From Sutterella sp. (GTDB lineage Bacteria; Pseudomonadota; Gammaproteobacteria; Burkholderiales; Burkholderiaceae_F), in NCBI GenBank assembly GCA_020025955.1, contig JAHHRF010000003.1, forward strand, positions 13,559 to 77,558: DNA of 64,000 nt. The letters run 5' to 3'. Numbering within the stretch: the stretch's first letter is position 1; every line of letters begins with the position of its first letter. Of this stretch, positions 54,281 through 63,491 are shown piece after piece. The translations under genes and the position numbers were made by a program. The notes beneath the pieces are model-generated. The model was not told the origin of the DNA. It saw only the letters and a program-made list of their open reading frames with translations, and did no database searches.

Positions 54281-54789
54281 GCGTTACGCTGTTCGTTGCG
54301 ACGAATCTTTTGAAGCTTCGTGCGAGCGCGGTCTTTCTTGAGCTTACTTAAGTGGTCAATAAAGACTTCACCGTTTAAGTGATCGATTTCATGCTGCACG
54401 CACACGGCCAACAAACCCGTGGCGGTGAATTCACGCGTTTCGCCGTCTAAATTCATATAGCGAACGGTGACTTCATCGGGGCGCTTCACCTTTTCGTAGA
54501 GGCCCTTTAACGATAAACAGCCTTCTTCGTATTCGCAGAGCTCGTCGCTGGCTTCCACGACTTCCGGGTTGATGAGCGTTAAGAGTTCGTCACGCTCTTC
54601 CGAGATGTCGATCACCACGATGCGCTTTAACACCCCCACCTGGTTGGCGGCTAAGCCAACGCCCGGGGCGTCGTACATCGTTTCGGCCATGTTGGCGGCC
54701 AACTCACGAATTTCATCCGTGATGGTGTCGATCGGTTCGGCCGTCGCGGCCAACACGGGATCGGGATACTGAACAATAGGTAAAAGCAA
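54277..54789 (-). CDS. def: Peptide deformylase
   Basis: Def removes the formyl group from nascent proteins. The 170 residues contain the three metal-site motifs, GVGLAANQVG (motif 1), EGCLSL with its Cys (motif 2), and QHEIDHLNG with HEIDH (motif 3). It is transcribed leftward, and the following gene in that direction is fmt, beyond the convergent hydrolase. Confidence 0.96.
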   Translation of the reverse strand: MLLPIVQYPDPVLAATAEPIDTITDEIRELAANMAETMYDAPGVGLAANQVGVLKRIVVIDISEERDELLTLINPEVVEASDELCEYEEGCLSLKGLYEKVKRPDEVTVRYMNLDGETREFTATGLLAVCVQHEIDHLNGEVFIDHLSKLKKDRARTKLQKIRRNEQRNA

Positions 54790-55174
54790 GTGAATGCTCC
54801 TTGAATGATGAAGGGAGCTCGGTAAGGGACTGCTGCCCGCGCTTACAAAGCCCTGTAGGGGATAGCCCCTTATTATAAAAGTAAAAATTCGCCCTCAGGG
54901 TCCAGCCATTCGTTACGATAGGTAATAACTCTGGGATTGTGGCGATTGATATATTTATTTTATACAATTTCCCCCGCCTTTGTCATCTTTAACGGGGGAA
55001 GCGATAAAGTTTCGCGCCCTTGGAAGAGTTTTTCACTATGATAAAGGGCACAATGCCTCATTTTTAGTGTTTCAATAACGCTTTTCATTAGGCCCCTCGT
55101 TTTCTTTGTGACCGTCTCTCACGGCCACGGTTGTTCTCGTTAGGGCAACTGGTTCCAACTTTTTAAAGCTACGC
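54790..55174. other. def-topB intergenic region
   Basis: This 385-base gap separates two divergent genes and contains no reading frame that looks like a gene. It holds the leaders and presumably the promoters of both, including the -10 noted for def and AT-rich sequence around 54940-54970. I see no repeat, riboswitch or RNA gene. Confidence 0.6.
54872..54900 (-). promoter_or_regulatory. Possible def promoter (-10 only)
   Basis: Read on the minus strand, a perfect TATAAT (54872-54877) lies about 80 bases before the def start. The -35 position, 16-18 bases further, is a poor match (CCTGAG or neighbours), so only the -10 is supported. Confidence 0.35.
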
Positions 55175-57754
55175 ATGTCGGACGATAAAGTTTCTTTAGT
55201 AATTGCAGAAAAACCTTCGGTAGCCGGGGATATTGCCCGTGCTTTAGGTGGGTTTAAACGCGATGGTGATTTTTGGCGACGCGACGATATGGTGATCGGC
55301 TCCGCTGTCGGTCACTTGGTCGAAATCCAAGCGCCTGAAGACCAAGACGTCAAGCGTGGTCGTTGGACGTTTAAGAATTTGCCCGTGTTGCCGACGCACT
55401 TCGATTTGAAGCCCATTAAGCGCACGGAACCCCGTTTAAATAGCCTGATGAAGGAAATCCGTCGTCGTAACGTCGGTGACGTCATTAACGCCTGTGACGC
55501 GGGGCGCGAAGGGGAACTCATTTTCCGTTTGATCATGCAGGCCGCCAAGAGTAAGAAGCCTTGCCGTCGTCTGTGGCTCCAGTCCATGACGAAGCAAGCC
55601 ATTGTGGACGGCTTTAAGTCCCTTCGTGCCGACGAAGAAATGCGTCCCTTGGAAGCGGCGGCCCGTTGCCGTTCGGAAGCCGACTGGATCGTGGGGATTA
55701 ATGGGACCCGCGCCATGACGGCCTTTAATTCCAAGAACGGGGGCTTTTTCTTAACCACCGTGGGTCGTGTGCAAACGCCGACCTTGGCCGTGGTGGTCGA
55801 TCGCGAAATGGCGATTCGTGCCTTTAAGTCCACGCCCTATTGGCAGGTCGAAGCCCAGTTTAAGATTGCCGGCGGCGAATACACGGGGCTCTGGATTGAT
55901 CCGAACTTCAAAAAGAGTGCCGACAACCCCCACGGTAAGGCGGATCGCCTTTGGGACCGTCAGGATGCCCAGGCGATTGCGGAGCTTTGCCGAGAAAAGA
56001 GTGGGACGGTGGAAGACACCAGTAAGCCGCAACGCACGGCTTGCCCTGCGCTCTTTGACTTGACGACTTTGCAGCGTGAAGCCAACTCCCGATTTGGTTT
56101 TTCTGCCAAGACGACGCTCTCCATTGCCCAGGCGCTCTATGAAAAGCACAAGGTTTTAACCTACCCGCGTACGGATGCGCGCGCTTTGCCTGAAGACTAT
56201 CAGGACACGGTTCGTCAGACCTTGCGTGACTTGGAAAACCTCCCCGCGTACGAGCGTTTCGCCAAGACCGTTTTAGCGGAAAACTGGGTGAAAAACGATA
56301 AGCGCGTCTTTGACAATAAAAAGATTAGCGATCACTTTGCCATTATCCCGACGGGCGTTTTGCCGAAGAACTTGTCGGAAGCCGAACAGCGTGTCTACGA
56401 CATGGTCGTTCGTCGCTTCATCGCCATCTTCTATCCGGCCGCCGAATTCAATGTCACCACGCGTTTGACCCGTGTGGAAGGGCACACCTTCAAAACGGAA
56501 GGGAAAGTCTTGGTGAAGACCGGTTGGTTAGAGCCTGCGGGTCGCCAGACGGGCAACATGAAGGACGAACTCATCCCCTTGATGGCGGGTGAGTTAGCCT
56601 TTGCGCGTGACGTCACTGTCGAAGCCCTCGAAACTCGACCGCCTGCTCGCTTTACGGAAGCGACCTTGTTGGGTGCGATGGAAAAAGCGGGCAAAACCAT
56701 TGATGACAATGAGTTGCGTGACGCCATTGCCGAAAAGGGCTTGGGGACGCCGGCAACGCGTGCCTCCATTATTGAGGGGCTTCTGGATCAGAAGTACATG
56801 CGTCGTGAAGAGCGTGAACTCATGCCCACCCCGAAGGCTTTCCAGTTGATTGACCTCTTAAAGGGGTTAAACTGCGCCGCGCTTTGCGATCCGCGTTTAA
56901 CCGCCGAATGGGAAAAGAAGTTAAGCCTCATTGAGTCGGACGAATTCTCCTCGACCGAATTCATGAAGGAAATTCGTGAGTTAACGAAGTCGATCGTGAG
57001 CGCTGCTGAGCGCCATGAAGGCGATTCCGTTCCCTTGACGCAGCCCTATCACGTTCAGAATCCGTGCCCGCAGTGTGGCGGCAAGCTCGTTGAAAACTAC
57101 AACGGCTTTGTCTGTACGCACGAAGGCTGTGGCTTCCGCATTCCGAAGCATTTAGCCGGTCGTATGTTTGACCGCGCAGAAGTCGAAGAAGTCATCAAGA
57201 CGGGGCGTGTGGGGCCGCTCTCGGGCTTTGTGAGCCGTCGTGGCTTCCCCTTTGAGGCGGAACTCATGATTGCCCCCGATGAGGAAACCAAAAAGCTCGT
57301 CTTGAAGTTTGACTTCCCGGAAGAAGAAAAGCAGGAAGTCGACGAAGACGCGTTGGCGCAAGCCCCCGTGGTGGGCGTGTGCCCGGCCTGCCAGTCGCGC
57401 GTCTTAGACTTTAACGAAAGCTACGTCTGCGAAAACCGCTACTTGGGCTCGAAAACCAAGAAGTGTGACTTCCGTATGGGTAAGACCATCCTTTCGCGTG
57501 AAATCACGCCGGAAGACGTCTCCGACTTGTTACGTGACGGTCGTACGAAGTTGCTTCAGGGCTTCGTGAGTAAGCGCAATAACCGTGCCTTTAGCGCCTA
57601 CTTAGTGGTGCAAAAGGGCGGCAAGATTGGCTTTGAGTTTGAGGCCCGTAAGCCCAAGGCGGAGGCCGCCGAGGGGGATGCCCCCGCCGCCAAGCCCGCT
57701 CGCAAGACGACGCGCAAAACCACCACCCGTAAGACCGTGAAGAAGACGGCCTAA
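55175..57754 (+). CDS. topB: DNA topoisomerase III
   Basis: This type IA topoisomerase passes single DNA strands and decatenates. The 859-residue protein begins with a TOPRIM domain (VIAEKPSVAGDIARAL; CDAGREGELIF), and the catalytic Tyr is in VLTYPRTDAR near residue 330. After the core come two C-terminal zinc-ribbon-like regions (CPQCGGKLVENYNGFVC and CPACQSRVLDFNESYVC, each with further Cys). A Lys/Arg/Thr-rich tail of about 30 residues ends the protein. The TOPRIM N-terminus and absence of a TopA-like start support topoisomerase III. Confidence 0.9.
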   Translation: MSDDKVSLVIAEKPSVAGDIARALGGFKRDGDFWRRDDMVIGSAVGHLVEIQAPEDQDVKRGRWTFKNLPVLPTHFDLKPIKRTEPRLNSLMKEIRRRNVGDVINACDAGREGELIFRLIMQAAKSKKPCRRLWLQSMTKQAIVDGFKSLRADEEMRPLEAAARCRSEADWIVGINGTRAMTAFNSKNGGFFLTTVGRVQTPTLAVVVDREMAIRAFKSTPYWQVEAQFKIAGGEYTGLWIDPNFKKSADNPHGKADRLWDRQDAQAIAELCREKSGTVEDTSKPQRTACPALFDLTTLQREANSRFGFSAKTTLSIAQALYEKHKVLTYPRTDARALPEDYQDTVRQTLRDLENLPAYERFAKTVLAENWVKNDKRVFDNKKISDHFAIIPTGVLPKNLSEAEQRVYDMVVRRFIAIFYPAAEFNVTTRLTRVEGHTFKTEGKVLVKTGWLEPAGRQTGNMKDELIPLMAGELAFARDVTVEALETRPPARFTEATLLGAMEKAGKTIDDNELRDAIAEKGLGTPATRASIIEGLLDQKYMRREERELMPTPKAFQLIDLLKGLNCAALCDPRLTAEWEKKLSLIESDEFSSTEFMKEIRELTKSIVSAAERHEGDSVPLTQPYHVQNPCPQCGGKLVENYNGFVCTHEGCGFRIPKHLAGRMFDRAEVEEVIKTGRVGPLSGFVSRRGFPFEAELMIAPDEETKKLVLKFDFPEEEKQEVDEDALAQAPVVGVCPACQSRVLDFNESYVCENRYLGSKTKKCDFRMGKTILSREITPEDVSDLLRDGRTKLLQGFVSKRNNRAFSAYLVVQKGGKIGFEFEARKPKAEAAEGDAPAAKPARKTTRKTTTRKTVKKTA

Positions 57755-57768
57755 AGGGAAGAGGTGAA

Positions 57769-57800
57769 GAAAAAGCCGCAGTAAACACTGCGGCTTTTTT
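57769..57800. terminator. Bidirectional terminator
   Basis: AAAAGCCGCAGT (57771-57782) pairs perfectly with ACTGCGGCTTTT (57787-57798) around a 4-base loop, followed by more Ts. It lies between convergent topB and the CNNM/CorC gene. Confidence 0.92.
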
Positions 57801-57801
57801 G

Positions 57802-59139
57802 TTATTCGCTCTTCATCGCGGCGAGCCCCGCCAAGGGGGTTTCCTCTGCGCTGGGGTCGAGCTTGGTGACCAGAATCTGGTCGATCTTATAGTTATCGAC
57901 GTCAATCACTTCGAAGCTGTAGCCCGCCCAATTCACCTTATCGGTGCGTTTCGGGATCTTTCGAAGCATGTACATCATGAAGCCCGCGATGGTCTCGTAG
58001 GTGGAGTCCTCGGGGAACTGATCGATATCTAAGGCGTATTCCACGTCGTCGATCGGGGTGGAACCGTCCACCAACCACGTGCCGTCCGCGCGTTCCATGA
58101 TTTGCTGCTCGTCCTGGGTAGTCACCAAGTCACCCATCACGGTGCTCATCACGTCGTTAATCGTGATGACGCCCACCACTAAGGCGTATTCGTTGATGAT
58201 GACTGCAAAGTCCGAACCGCTACGCTGGAAGACTTCTAAGACTTCAGAGAGCGTCAAGCTGTCAGGCACGAAGGGGCAGGTCTGGATGACGCCCGGCTGC
58301 GTAAAGACGATGGGCTTTTCATTTAAGACCTGACGCAAGATGTACATGGAGTCGACGTAGCCCACAATGTGCTCTAAGTCGCCATCGCACACCAAGAAGC
58401 GGTTAAAGGGCATGGCGATGATCTTTTCGCGGATGCTCTCTTCGCTGTCGTTGATCTTGAAGTAGACGATGTCCTCACGCGGGGTCATCGCCGAGGGGAC
58501 TAAACGGCTTTCCAAATCGAAGACGTTTTGAATCACGGCTTCTTCAGAAGGGGCCAAAACGCCGGCGGCGGTCCCTGCGCCCACGCTCGCCAAAATATCT
58601 TCCGTCGTAATCGTGTCTTGACGCTTGGTGGGGAGCCCCAACAGGCGGATTAAGGCGTCCGACACGCGCTCTAAAACGAAGACGAGGGGACGTAACACGC
58701 GAATGATCCACACCATGGGACGCACCACCAACATGGCGAAGGTCTCAGGGCGAATCACCGCCACACGCTTCGGGATCAAGTCCGCAAAGAGCACAAAAAG
58801 CGACGTCGCAATCGTAAAGGAGAGCACGAAGCTTAAATTCGGGAGGATGGCTTCGGGGACCCACCCTTTTAAGAGGTCGTCCACCAGGGGTTTAAACGTT
58901 TCATCCCCGACGATACCGCCCAACAGGGCCATGGCATTGGTACCCACTTGAATGGCCGAGAAGAATTGACCCGGATGCTCTTGGAGTTCGAGCACGAGGC
59001 GTGCACGCTTATCGCCTTCTTCTTCGAGGCTAGAGAGACGCGTGCGTCGGGCGGCGGCCAGAGAGATTTCAGCGCAACTCAAATAAGCACTGATGAAAAT
59101 CAGAATGAGGAGCGTGAAGAATTGGAGGGTGGGGGACAT
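57802..59139 (-). CDS. CNNM/CorC-HlyC family membrane protein
   Basis: The protein has an N-terminal DUF21 membrane domain (about residues 1-190, three to four helices, FFTLLILIFISAYLSCAEISLAAARRT). Two CBS domains follow (about 205-325), then a CorC_HlyC domain at the C-terminus. The family includes Mg2+/Co2+ exporters and proteins once called hemolysins. I chose the ATG at 59139 (MSPTLQFF), giving 445 residues; a GTG at 59178 would add 13. The promoter would lie in the 274-base gap to the ABC binding-protein gene. Confidence 0.85.
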   Translation of the reverse strand: MSPTLQFFTLLILIFISAYLSCAEISLAAARRTRLSSLEEEGDKRARLVLELQEHPGQFFSAIQVGTNAMALLGGIVGDETFKPLVDDLLKGWVPEAILPNLSFVLSFTIATSLFVLFADLIPKRVAVIRPETFAMLVVRPMVWIIRVLRPLVFVLERVSDALIRLLGLPTKRQDTITTEDILASVGAGTAAGVLAPSEEAVIQNVFDLESRLVPSAMTPREDIVYFKINDSEESIREKIIAMPFNRFLVCDGDLEHIVGYVDSMYILRQVLNEKPIVFTQPGVIQTCPFVPDSLTLSEVLEVFQRSGSDFAVIINEYALVVGVITINDVMSTVMGDLVTTQDEQQIMERADGTWLVDGSTPIDDVEYALDIDQFPEDSTYETIAGFMMYMLRKIPKRTDKVNWAGYSFEVIDVDNYKIDQILVTKLDPSAEETPLAGLAAMKSE

Positions 59140-59413
59140 AGAAAAATCAGGGTAATCAGAATGGGAATATTCTAACACGACGTATTAACACTCTAATTTT
59201 TAGAGGATTTTTGTTTTTATGGGTTTCTACTTAAGGACGGAAGTTATGACAAAGTCCTTCTGTATTTAGTTGTTAGAAAAGATTAAACAAAGGTAATTCC
59301 TATAGGAGAATCCCGACGAACACGGTAAACTTTTCAAGATTGACAATCGGCTTTTAAGGACGATGCTTGCGAGACAAGCACGTCAAGCCTCTCTGGACCT
59401 ACAAGGGGGATTC

Positions 59414-60430
59414 ATGAAGAAAAATGCACTGTTGGCCTTAGTCGCCGGGTTATTCACGATGGGGGCGGCCCAGGCAGGGACGACGTTGGACGCCGTGAAG
59501 GCGCGCGGTTACGTCATCTGCGGGGTTAACACCTCGGCCCCGGGCTTCTCTAATGCCAATAGCCGTGGCGAATGGGAAGGCTTAGACGTGGACGTTTGCC
59601 GTGCTGTGGCCGCTGCCACCTTGGGCGACGACAAGAAGGTGAAGTTCGTGCCGTTAACCTCGCCCCAGCGCTTTACGGCGTTGCAGTCGGGTGAAATTGA
59701 CCTCTTGAGCCGTCAGACCACGTGGACGATGACGCGCGACACCACGCAGGGCGTGATGTTTGTTGACGCCGTGTACTACGACGGTCAGAGCTTCATGGTG
59801 CCTAAGGACTTGGGCGTGAAGTCGGTGAAGGAATTGGACGGCGCCACGGTCTGTATTCAGGCGGGGACCTCCACGGAAAAGACCTTGAGCAGCTACTTTA
59901 ATGCCCACAACATGACCTTTAAGCCCGTCGTCTTTGATGCGGTCGAAGCCGTTCAGGGGGCGTTCTTGTCGGGCCGTTGCGACGTTTACACCACCGATAT
60001 GAGTGACTTGGCAGGGGCGCGTTTACGTGCTCAGGACCCGAGCCAGTACGAAATCTTGTCGGAAGTGATTTCCAAGGAACCCATGGCCCCGGCCGTTCGT
60101 CAGGGCGATGACCAGTGGTTCCAGATCGTTCGCTGGACGGTGAACGCCTTTATCGAAGCCGAAGAGTTGGGGTTGAATCGTGAGAATTGCGATGCCCAAC
60201 GTAAATCGAGCGAAAGTCCCGATGTTCGTACGATTCTTGGGGTAGGCGACGACATGGGTAAGGCAATCGGGCTTGATAAAGAGTGGTCTTATCGTATCAT
60301 TAAGCAAGTCGGTAACTACGGTGATTCCTGGGCGAAGCATTTTGGTCCGAAGTCGGCATTGAATTTGCCGCGCGGTCCGAACCGTCTCTGGACTGAAGGT
60401 GGTTTAATGTACGCCAAGCCGATTCGCTAA
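59414..60430 (+). CDS. aapJ: Polar amino-acid ABC transporter substrate-binding protein (AapJ-like)
   Basis: This periplasmic protein binds amino acids for an AapJQMP-type uptake system. The 338-residue protein has a signal peptide (MKKNALLALVAGLF, ending AQA at about residue 20) and two lobes. VKARGYVICGVNTSAPGFS is the family start. GSNxxG-like DNAT residues are not clear, but NSRGEWEGLDVDVCRAVAAA fits. I chose the ATG at 59414, with AGGGGGA ahead; the frame extends 17 codons. A terminator-like hairpin separates it from the permease genes. Confidence 0.88.
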   Translation: MKKNALLALVAGLFTMGAAQAGTTLDAVKARGYVICGVNTSAPGFSNANSRGEWEGLDVDVCRAVAAATLGDDKKVKFVPLTSPQRFTALQSGEIDLLSRQTTWTMTRDTTQGVMFVDAVYYDGQSFMVPKDLGVKSVKELDGATVCIQAGTSTEKTLSSYFNAHNMTFKPVVFDAVEAVQGAFLSGRCDVYTTDMSDLAGARLRAQDPSQYEILSEVISKEPMAPAVRQGDDQWFQIVRWTVNAFIEAEELGLNRENCDAQRKSSESPDVRTILGVGDDMGKAIGLDKEWSYRIIKQVGNYGDSWAKHFGPKSALNLPRGPNRLWTEGGLMYAKPIR

Positions 60431-60487
60431 CGCGTTTCGTAGGGAGTGCCCTCACCCTCGCAGGGAGACGGCGCTCTCGAGTCGTCT

Positions 60488-60538
60488 AAAAAACCGGCAA
60501 GGCACGTGAAGACAACGACAGTGCACTTGCCGGTTTTT
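60488..60538 (+). terminator. Terminator or attenuator between binding protein and permease genes
   Basis: AAAACCGGCAAGGCAC (near 60490-60505) pairs with GTGCACTTGCCGGTTTT (60521-60537), with one mismatch/bulge and a 15-base loop, ending in a T run. It lies within the transporter operon, after the binding-protein gene. Such hairpins often lower permease expression relative to the binding protein. Confidence 0.8.
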
Positions 60539-60606
60539 ATTCGTACCCCGATTTCTCTTTTTCCTTTTACTTGTCGTCAACTACGGCCGGATTGAACCCT
60601 TTGAGC

Positions 60607-61782
60607 ATGAAAACCAGCACGATGCCTAAAAACATTGGCGACACGAACTATCAGCGACGCCAGGCCCGCAGCCGACGCCGTGCCGTCTTGGTACAGACGG
60701 TGGTCTTAGCGGTGTGCGTGCTCATTCTGGTGGGCATTGGGATTAATGTTCATGAGAACCTGGAAGCCAACAACATTCGTAGCGGGTTTGGCTTTTTACT
60801 GGGGCGTGCTGGCTTTGATATTGGCGAAAAAAGTATTCCCTTTACGGCGGATCAATCCTTTATCGCCGCGCTCTTCACCGGCTTTGTGAATACCGCTCGG
60901 GTAGCCTTTTTCGGGATTATTTCCGCGACCCTCATGGGAGTCGTGGTGGGGATGATGCGTTTGTCGCGCCACCCTGCGCTTCGCTTCATGGGCACGGCCC
61001 ATGTGGAGTTCTATCGCAATATCCCGCTCTTGGTGCTCCTCTTAGCGATCTATTTATCCGTCACCGAACTCCTTCCGCGTAGTAACCATGCCTTCCATTT
61101 AGGTGACTGGCTCTTTCTCTCCAAAGCCGGGATTCAGTACGCTAGCCCCCTCATGGGCTGGTGGGCTGTCGTCGTCGGGCTCGTTGGGGGCGCTATCGTT
61201 GCAGGGCTCGCCTACTGGCGCTTAAAGCGCGTCTTTGTCTCCCAAATTGCCTGGTTACTTTCCATTGCCGTTTTTGCCGTGGGCTTTTTAGTGCTGTGGG
61301 TCGGCATGGGCGCGACCTTCGGGTGGGACCATCCGCATGCGAGCCGTTTTTCGCTTACGGGCGGGAGCCAATTAACCCCTGAATTTTTAAGCCTCTGGTT
61401 GGGGCTCATGCTCTTTACCTCCGCCTCGATCGCAGAAATCGTGCGCGCTGGGGTGGTGAGTGTGCCGGCGGGTCAATGGGACGCCGCCTTAGCCTTAGGG
61501 CTCACCCGCTTTGAGACGGTGAGCTACGTCATCTTCCCGCAGTCCATGCGCTTGGTGGTGCCGCCCTTGGCGAGCCAATTCATGAATTTGACGAAGAATT
61601 CGTCGTTAGCGGTGATGGTGGGCTACCCCGACTTGGTGAGCGTCGCCAACACCACGATTAATGTGAGCGCTCAGGCCATTGAAGTGATTCTGATCATCAT
61701 GGTGGTCTATTTGGTGATCAATTTATTCACGTCGCTCGTGATGAACCAGGTGAATCGTCGCGTGACGCGTTCGCCCTTATAA
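60607..61782 (+). CDS. aapQ: Amino-acid ABC transporter permease (AapQ-like)
   Basis: The roughly 391-residue inner-membrane protein has the binding-protein-dependent transport fold with about eight helices. The EAA loop is SVPAGQWDAALALGLTRFETVSYVIFPQSMR, the site contacted by the ATPase. The HisM/AapQ-type RNIPLLVLLLAI segment follows the helix-3 region. The start is uncertain: TTG at 60571, ATG at 60607 or ATG at 60622; I chose 60607. The next permease follows after 11 bases. Confidence 0.85.
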   Translation: MKTSTMPKNIGDTNYQRRQARSRRRAVLVQTVVLAVCVLILVGIGINVHENLEANNIRSGFGFLLGRAGFDIGEKSIPFTADQSFIAALFTGFVNTARVAFFGIISATLMGVVVGMMRLSRHPALRFMGTAHVEFYRNIPLLVLLLAIYLSVTELLPRSNHAFHLGDWLFLSKAGIQYASPLMGWWAVVVGLVGGAIVAGLAYWRLKRVFVSQIAWLLSIAVFAVGFLVLWVGMGATFGWDHPHASRFSLTGGSQLTPEFLSLWLGLMLFTSASIAEIVRAGVVSVPAGQWDAALALGLTRFETVSYVIFPQSMRLVVPPLASQFMNLTKNSSLAVMVGYPDLVSVANTTINVSAQAIEVILIIMVVYLVINLFTSLVMNQVNRRVTRSPL

Positions 61783-61793
61783 GGAGGCTAAGG

Positions 61794-62882
61794 ATGACTC
61801 GAACCCTTCGAAATCCGAGCCTCTTGGCTCGACTCAAAGCGCAGTACTTCTATTCCTTTGGCGCAACGCTTGTGACCCTGGGGATTGGTGCCTTGATTGC
61901 CGCCTTTTTGATTTGGGCGGGGCGCTGGGCCTTTGTGGACGCCGTTTGGACGGCCGATATTGAGGCGTGCCGCCAAGCCTCGGGCGCTTGCTGGGGCTTT
62001 GTTAACGAAAAGTGGCGTTTGATTTTATTTGGTCGCTACCCCTTTGCGGAGCATTGGCGACCGACCCTGGCGACGGGGCTTATTGCCTTCATGTTAGTCG
62101 TCACGGCGATTCCGAAATTCTGGCACGGTAAAGCCGGCCGCACGGTTTTAGCCCTCTGGGTCGTGGTTTTAGCCCTCTTTTTCCTTCTCATGTCAGGGGG
62201 CGTTTGGGGGTTGACTTCGGTGGATCCGGACCTCTGGGGTGGTTTACCGTTAACGGTGATTCTCACCCTGATTGGGATGGGGGCGTCGCTTCCCTTAGGG
62301 ATTTTGTTGGCGCTGGGTCGCCGCTCAGAGATGCCCGTGATTTCGGGACTTTGTACGGCCTATATTGAAGTCGTGCGAGGCGTTCCCTTGATTACGGTGC
62401 TCTTTGTCGCCGCCTTTGTCTTCCCCTTATTTTTCCCCAACGGGATGCGTTTGGATGCGTTCTGGCGCGTCGCCTTAGCGATTACGCTCTTTCAGAGCGC
62501 CTACATGGCAGAAACCATCCGTGGGGGCTTACAGACTATTGCGCGCGGCCAATTCTTAGCCGCGAAATCCTTGGGGTTAGGGGACTTTGACCTCTACACC
62601 CGTGTGATCCTGCCGCAGGCCTTGGTCGCGGTGATCCCCGCGTTTGTGAATTCGCTCCTCTCGTGCTACATGGACACGTCCCTGGTGACCGTGGTCTCCA
62701 TGTACGATTTGACGGGGAGTTTGTCGCTCGCTCTTGGGGACACATACTGGCGCAACTATTTTATTGAAGGCTACGTCTTCATTGTTTTGATTTATTTTTC
62801 AACGAGTTTTGTAATTTCTCGCTACTCGCAGTGGTTGGAGCGTTACATCACAGGGCACCGCCGTAGCGGGGTCGTGCGTTGA
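61794..62882 (+). CDS. aapM: Amino-acid ABC transporter permease (AapM-like)
   Basis: The second permease has 362 residues with about eight helices. The EAA loop is TIARGQFLAAKSLGLGDFDLYTRVILPQA, and VRGVPLITVLFVAAFVFPLFFP matches the AapM/GlnP type. An AAGGAGG site lies a few bases before the ATG. The usual AapP ATPase gene does not follow; an AtaL/DUF1857 gene comes next. Confidence 0.87.
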   Translation: MTRTLRNPSLLARLKAQYFYSFGATLVTLGIGALIAAFLIWAGRWAFVDAVWTADIEACRQASGACWGFVNEKWRLILFGRYPFAEHWRPTLATGLIAFMLVVTAIPKFWHGKAGRTVLALWVVVLALFFLLMSGGVWGLTSVDPDLWGGLPLTVILTLIGMGASLPLGILLALGRRSEMPVISGLCTAYIEVVRGVPLITVLFVAAFVFPLFFPNGMRLDAFWRVALAITLFQSAYMAETIRGGLQTIARGQFLAAKSLGLGDFDLYTRVILPQALVAVIPAFVNSLLSCYMDTSLVTVVSMYDLTGSLSLALGDTYWRNYFIEGYVFIVLIYFSTSFVISRYSQWLERYITGHRRSGVVR

Positions 62883-62899
62883 GAAGAGAGGAGAAAGTG

Positions 62900-63388
62900 A
62901 TGTTGGAAAAATTCCATGAGCACATCGTGCATGTGCCCAATCAACTCGGTGGTGAAAGCCTTTTAACGCGTGACGACTTGATTCAAGGGCTCTGTGAAAT
63001 GGCCCGAAACCCCGTGCTCTTCGTTGAAGGCATGGATTCCGTCAACCTGGTCGAAGAGCGCCAGGACGAAGACGGGACGCTCCACTTAACCCGTGAAGTG
63101 CGCTTTGGCGAATTCACCGTTAAAGACCATATCCATGTGAGTCCCGCTGGGGAATTCATTCAGGATGTGCCGAGCCAAGGGGAATTAAACGCCTCTCGCA
63201 TGACGGCCCGCTTGGAAGAGCCTGAAGAAGGCGCCCTTTTCATGCGTTTTGTCTACGAAGTGCCGGCCGCCACCAACCCCGCGAAGGATCCGAGCGCCGC
63301 GATGTACTTAGATACGCTTCGCCAGGCCTATACCGACAAGGATTTGGCCATGGTGGAAAAGCTCATGACCTTTGCCTTGGATAAGTAA
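62900..63388 (+). CDS. AtaL-like / DUF1857 family protein (SRPBCC fold)
   Basis: The 162-residue protein fits the AtaL-like family, formerly DUF1857, a small SRPBCC-type lipid- or ligand-binding fold. Recognisable segments are LTRDDLIQGLCEMARNPVLF, TREVRFGEFTVKDHI and EEPEEGALFMRFVYEV. I chose the ATG at 62900 (MLEKFHEHIV) because GAGGAGA lies just ahead; a start at 62879 would overlap the permease. Its place directly after the two permeases, where an ATPase gene is expected, suggests cotranscription. No function is established. Confidence 0.75.
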   Translation: MLEKFHEHIVHVPNQLGGESLLTRDDLIQGLCEMARNPVLFVEGMDSVNLVEERQDEDGTLHLTREVRFGEFTVKDHIHVSPAGEFIQDVPSQGELNASRMTARLEEPEEGALFMRFVYEVPAATNPAKDPSAAMYLDTLRQAYTDKDLAMVEKLMTFALDK

Positions 63389-63409
63389 GGGCTGTCGATT
63401 TCGACTCAA

Positions 63410-63453
63410 AAAGCGTCCGTTCTCAACGGTTGTTGAGCAAAAACGGACGCTTT
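63410..63453 (+). terminator. Terminator after the DUF1857-family gene
   Basis: AAAGCGTCCGTT (63410-63421) pairs with AACGGACGCTTT (63442-63453), and the inner sequence CTCAAC/GTTGAG adds a nested stem. The 3' T run is short but the stem is long and perfect. It ends the transporter operon before tex. Confidence 0.8.
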
Positions 63454-63491
63454 CCTTATCTTGAATTTCTTTTTTTACCTTCGGAGCCCCT

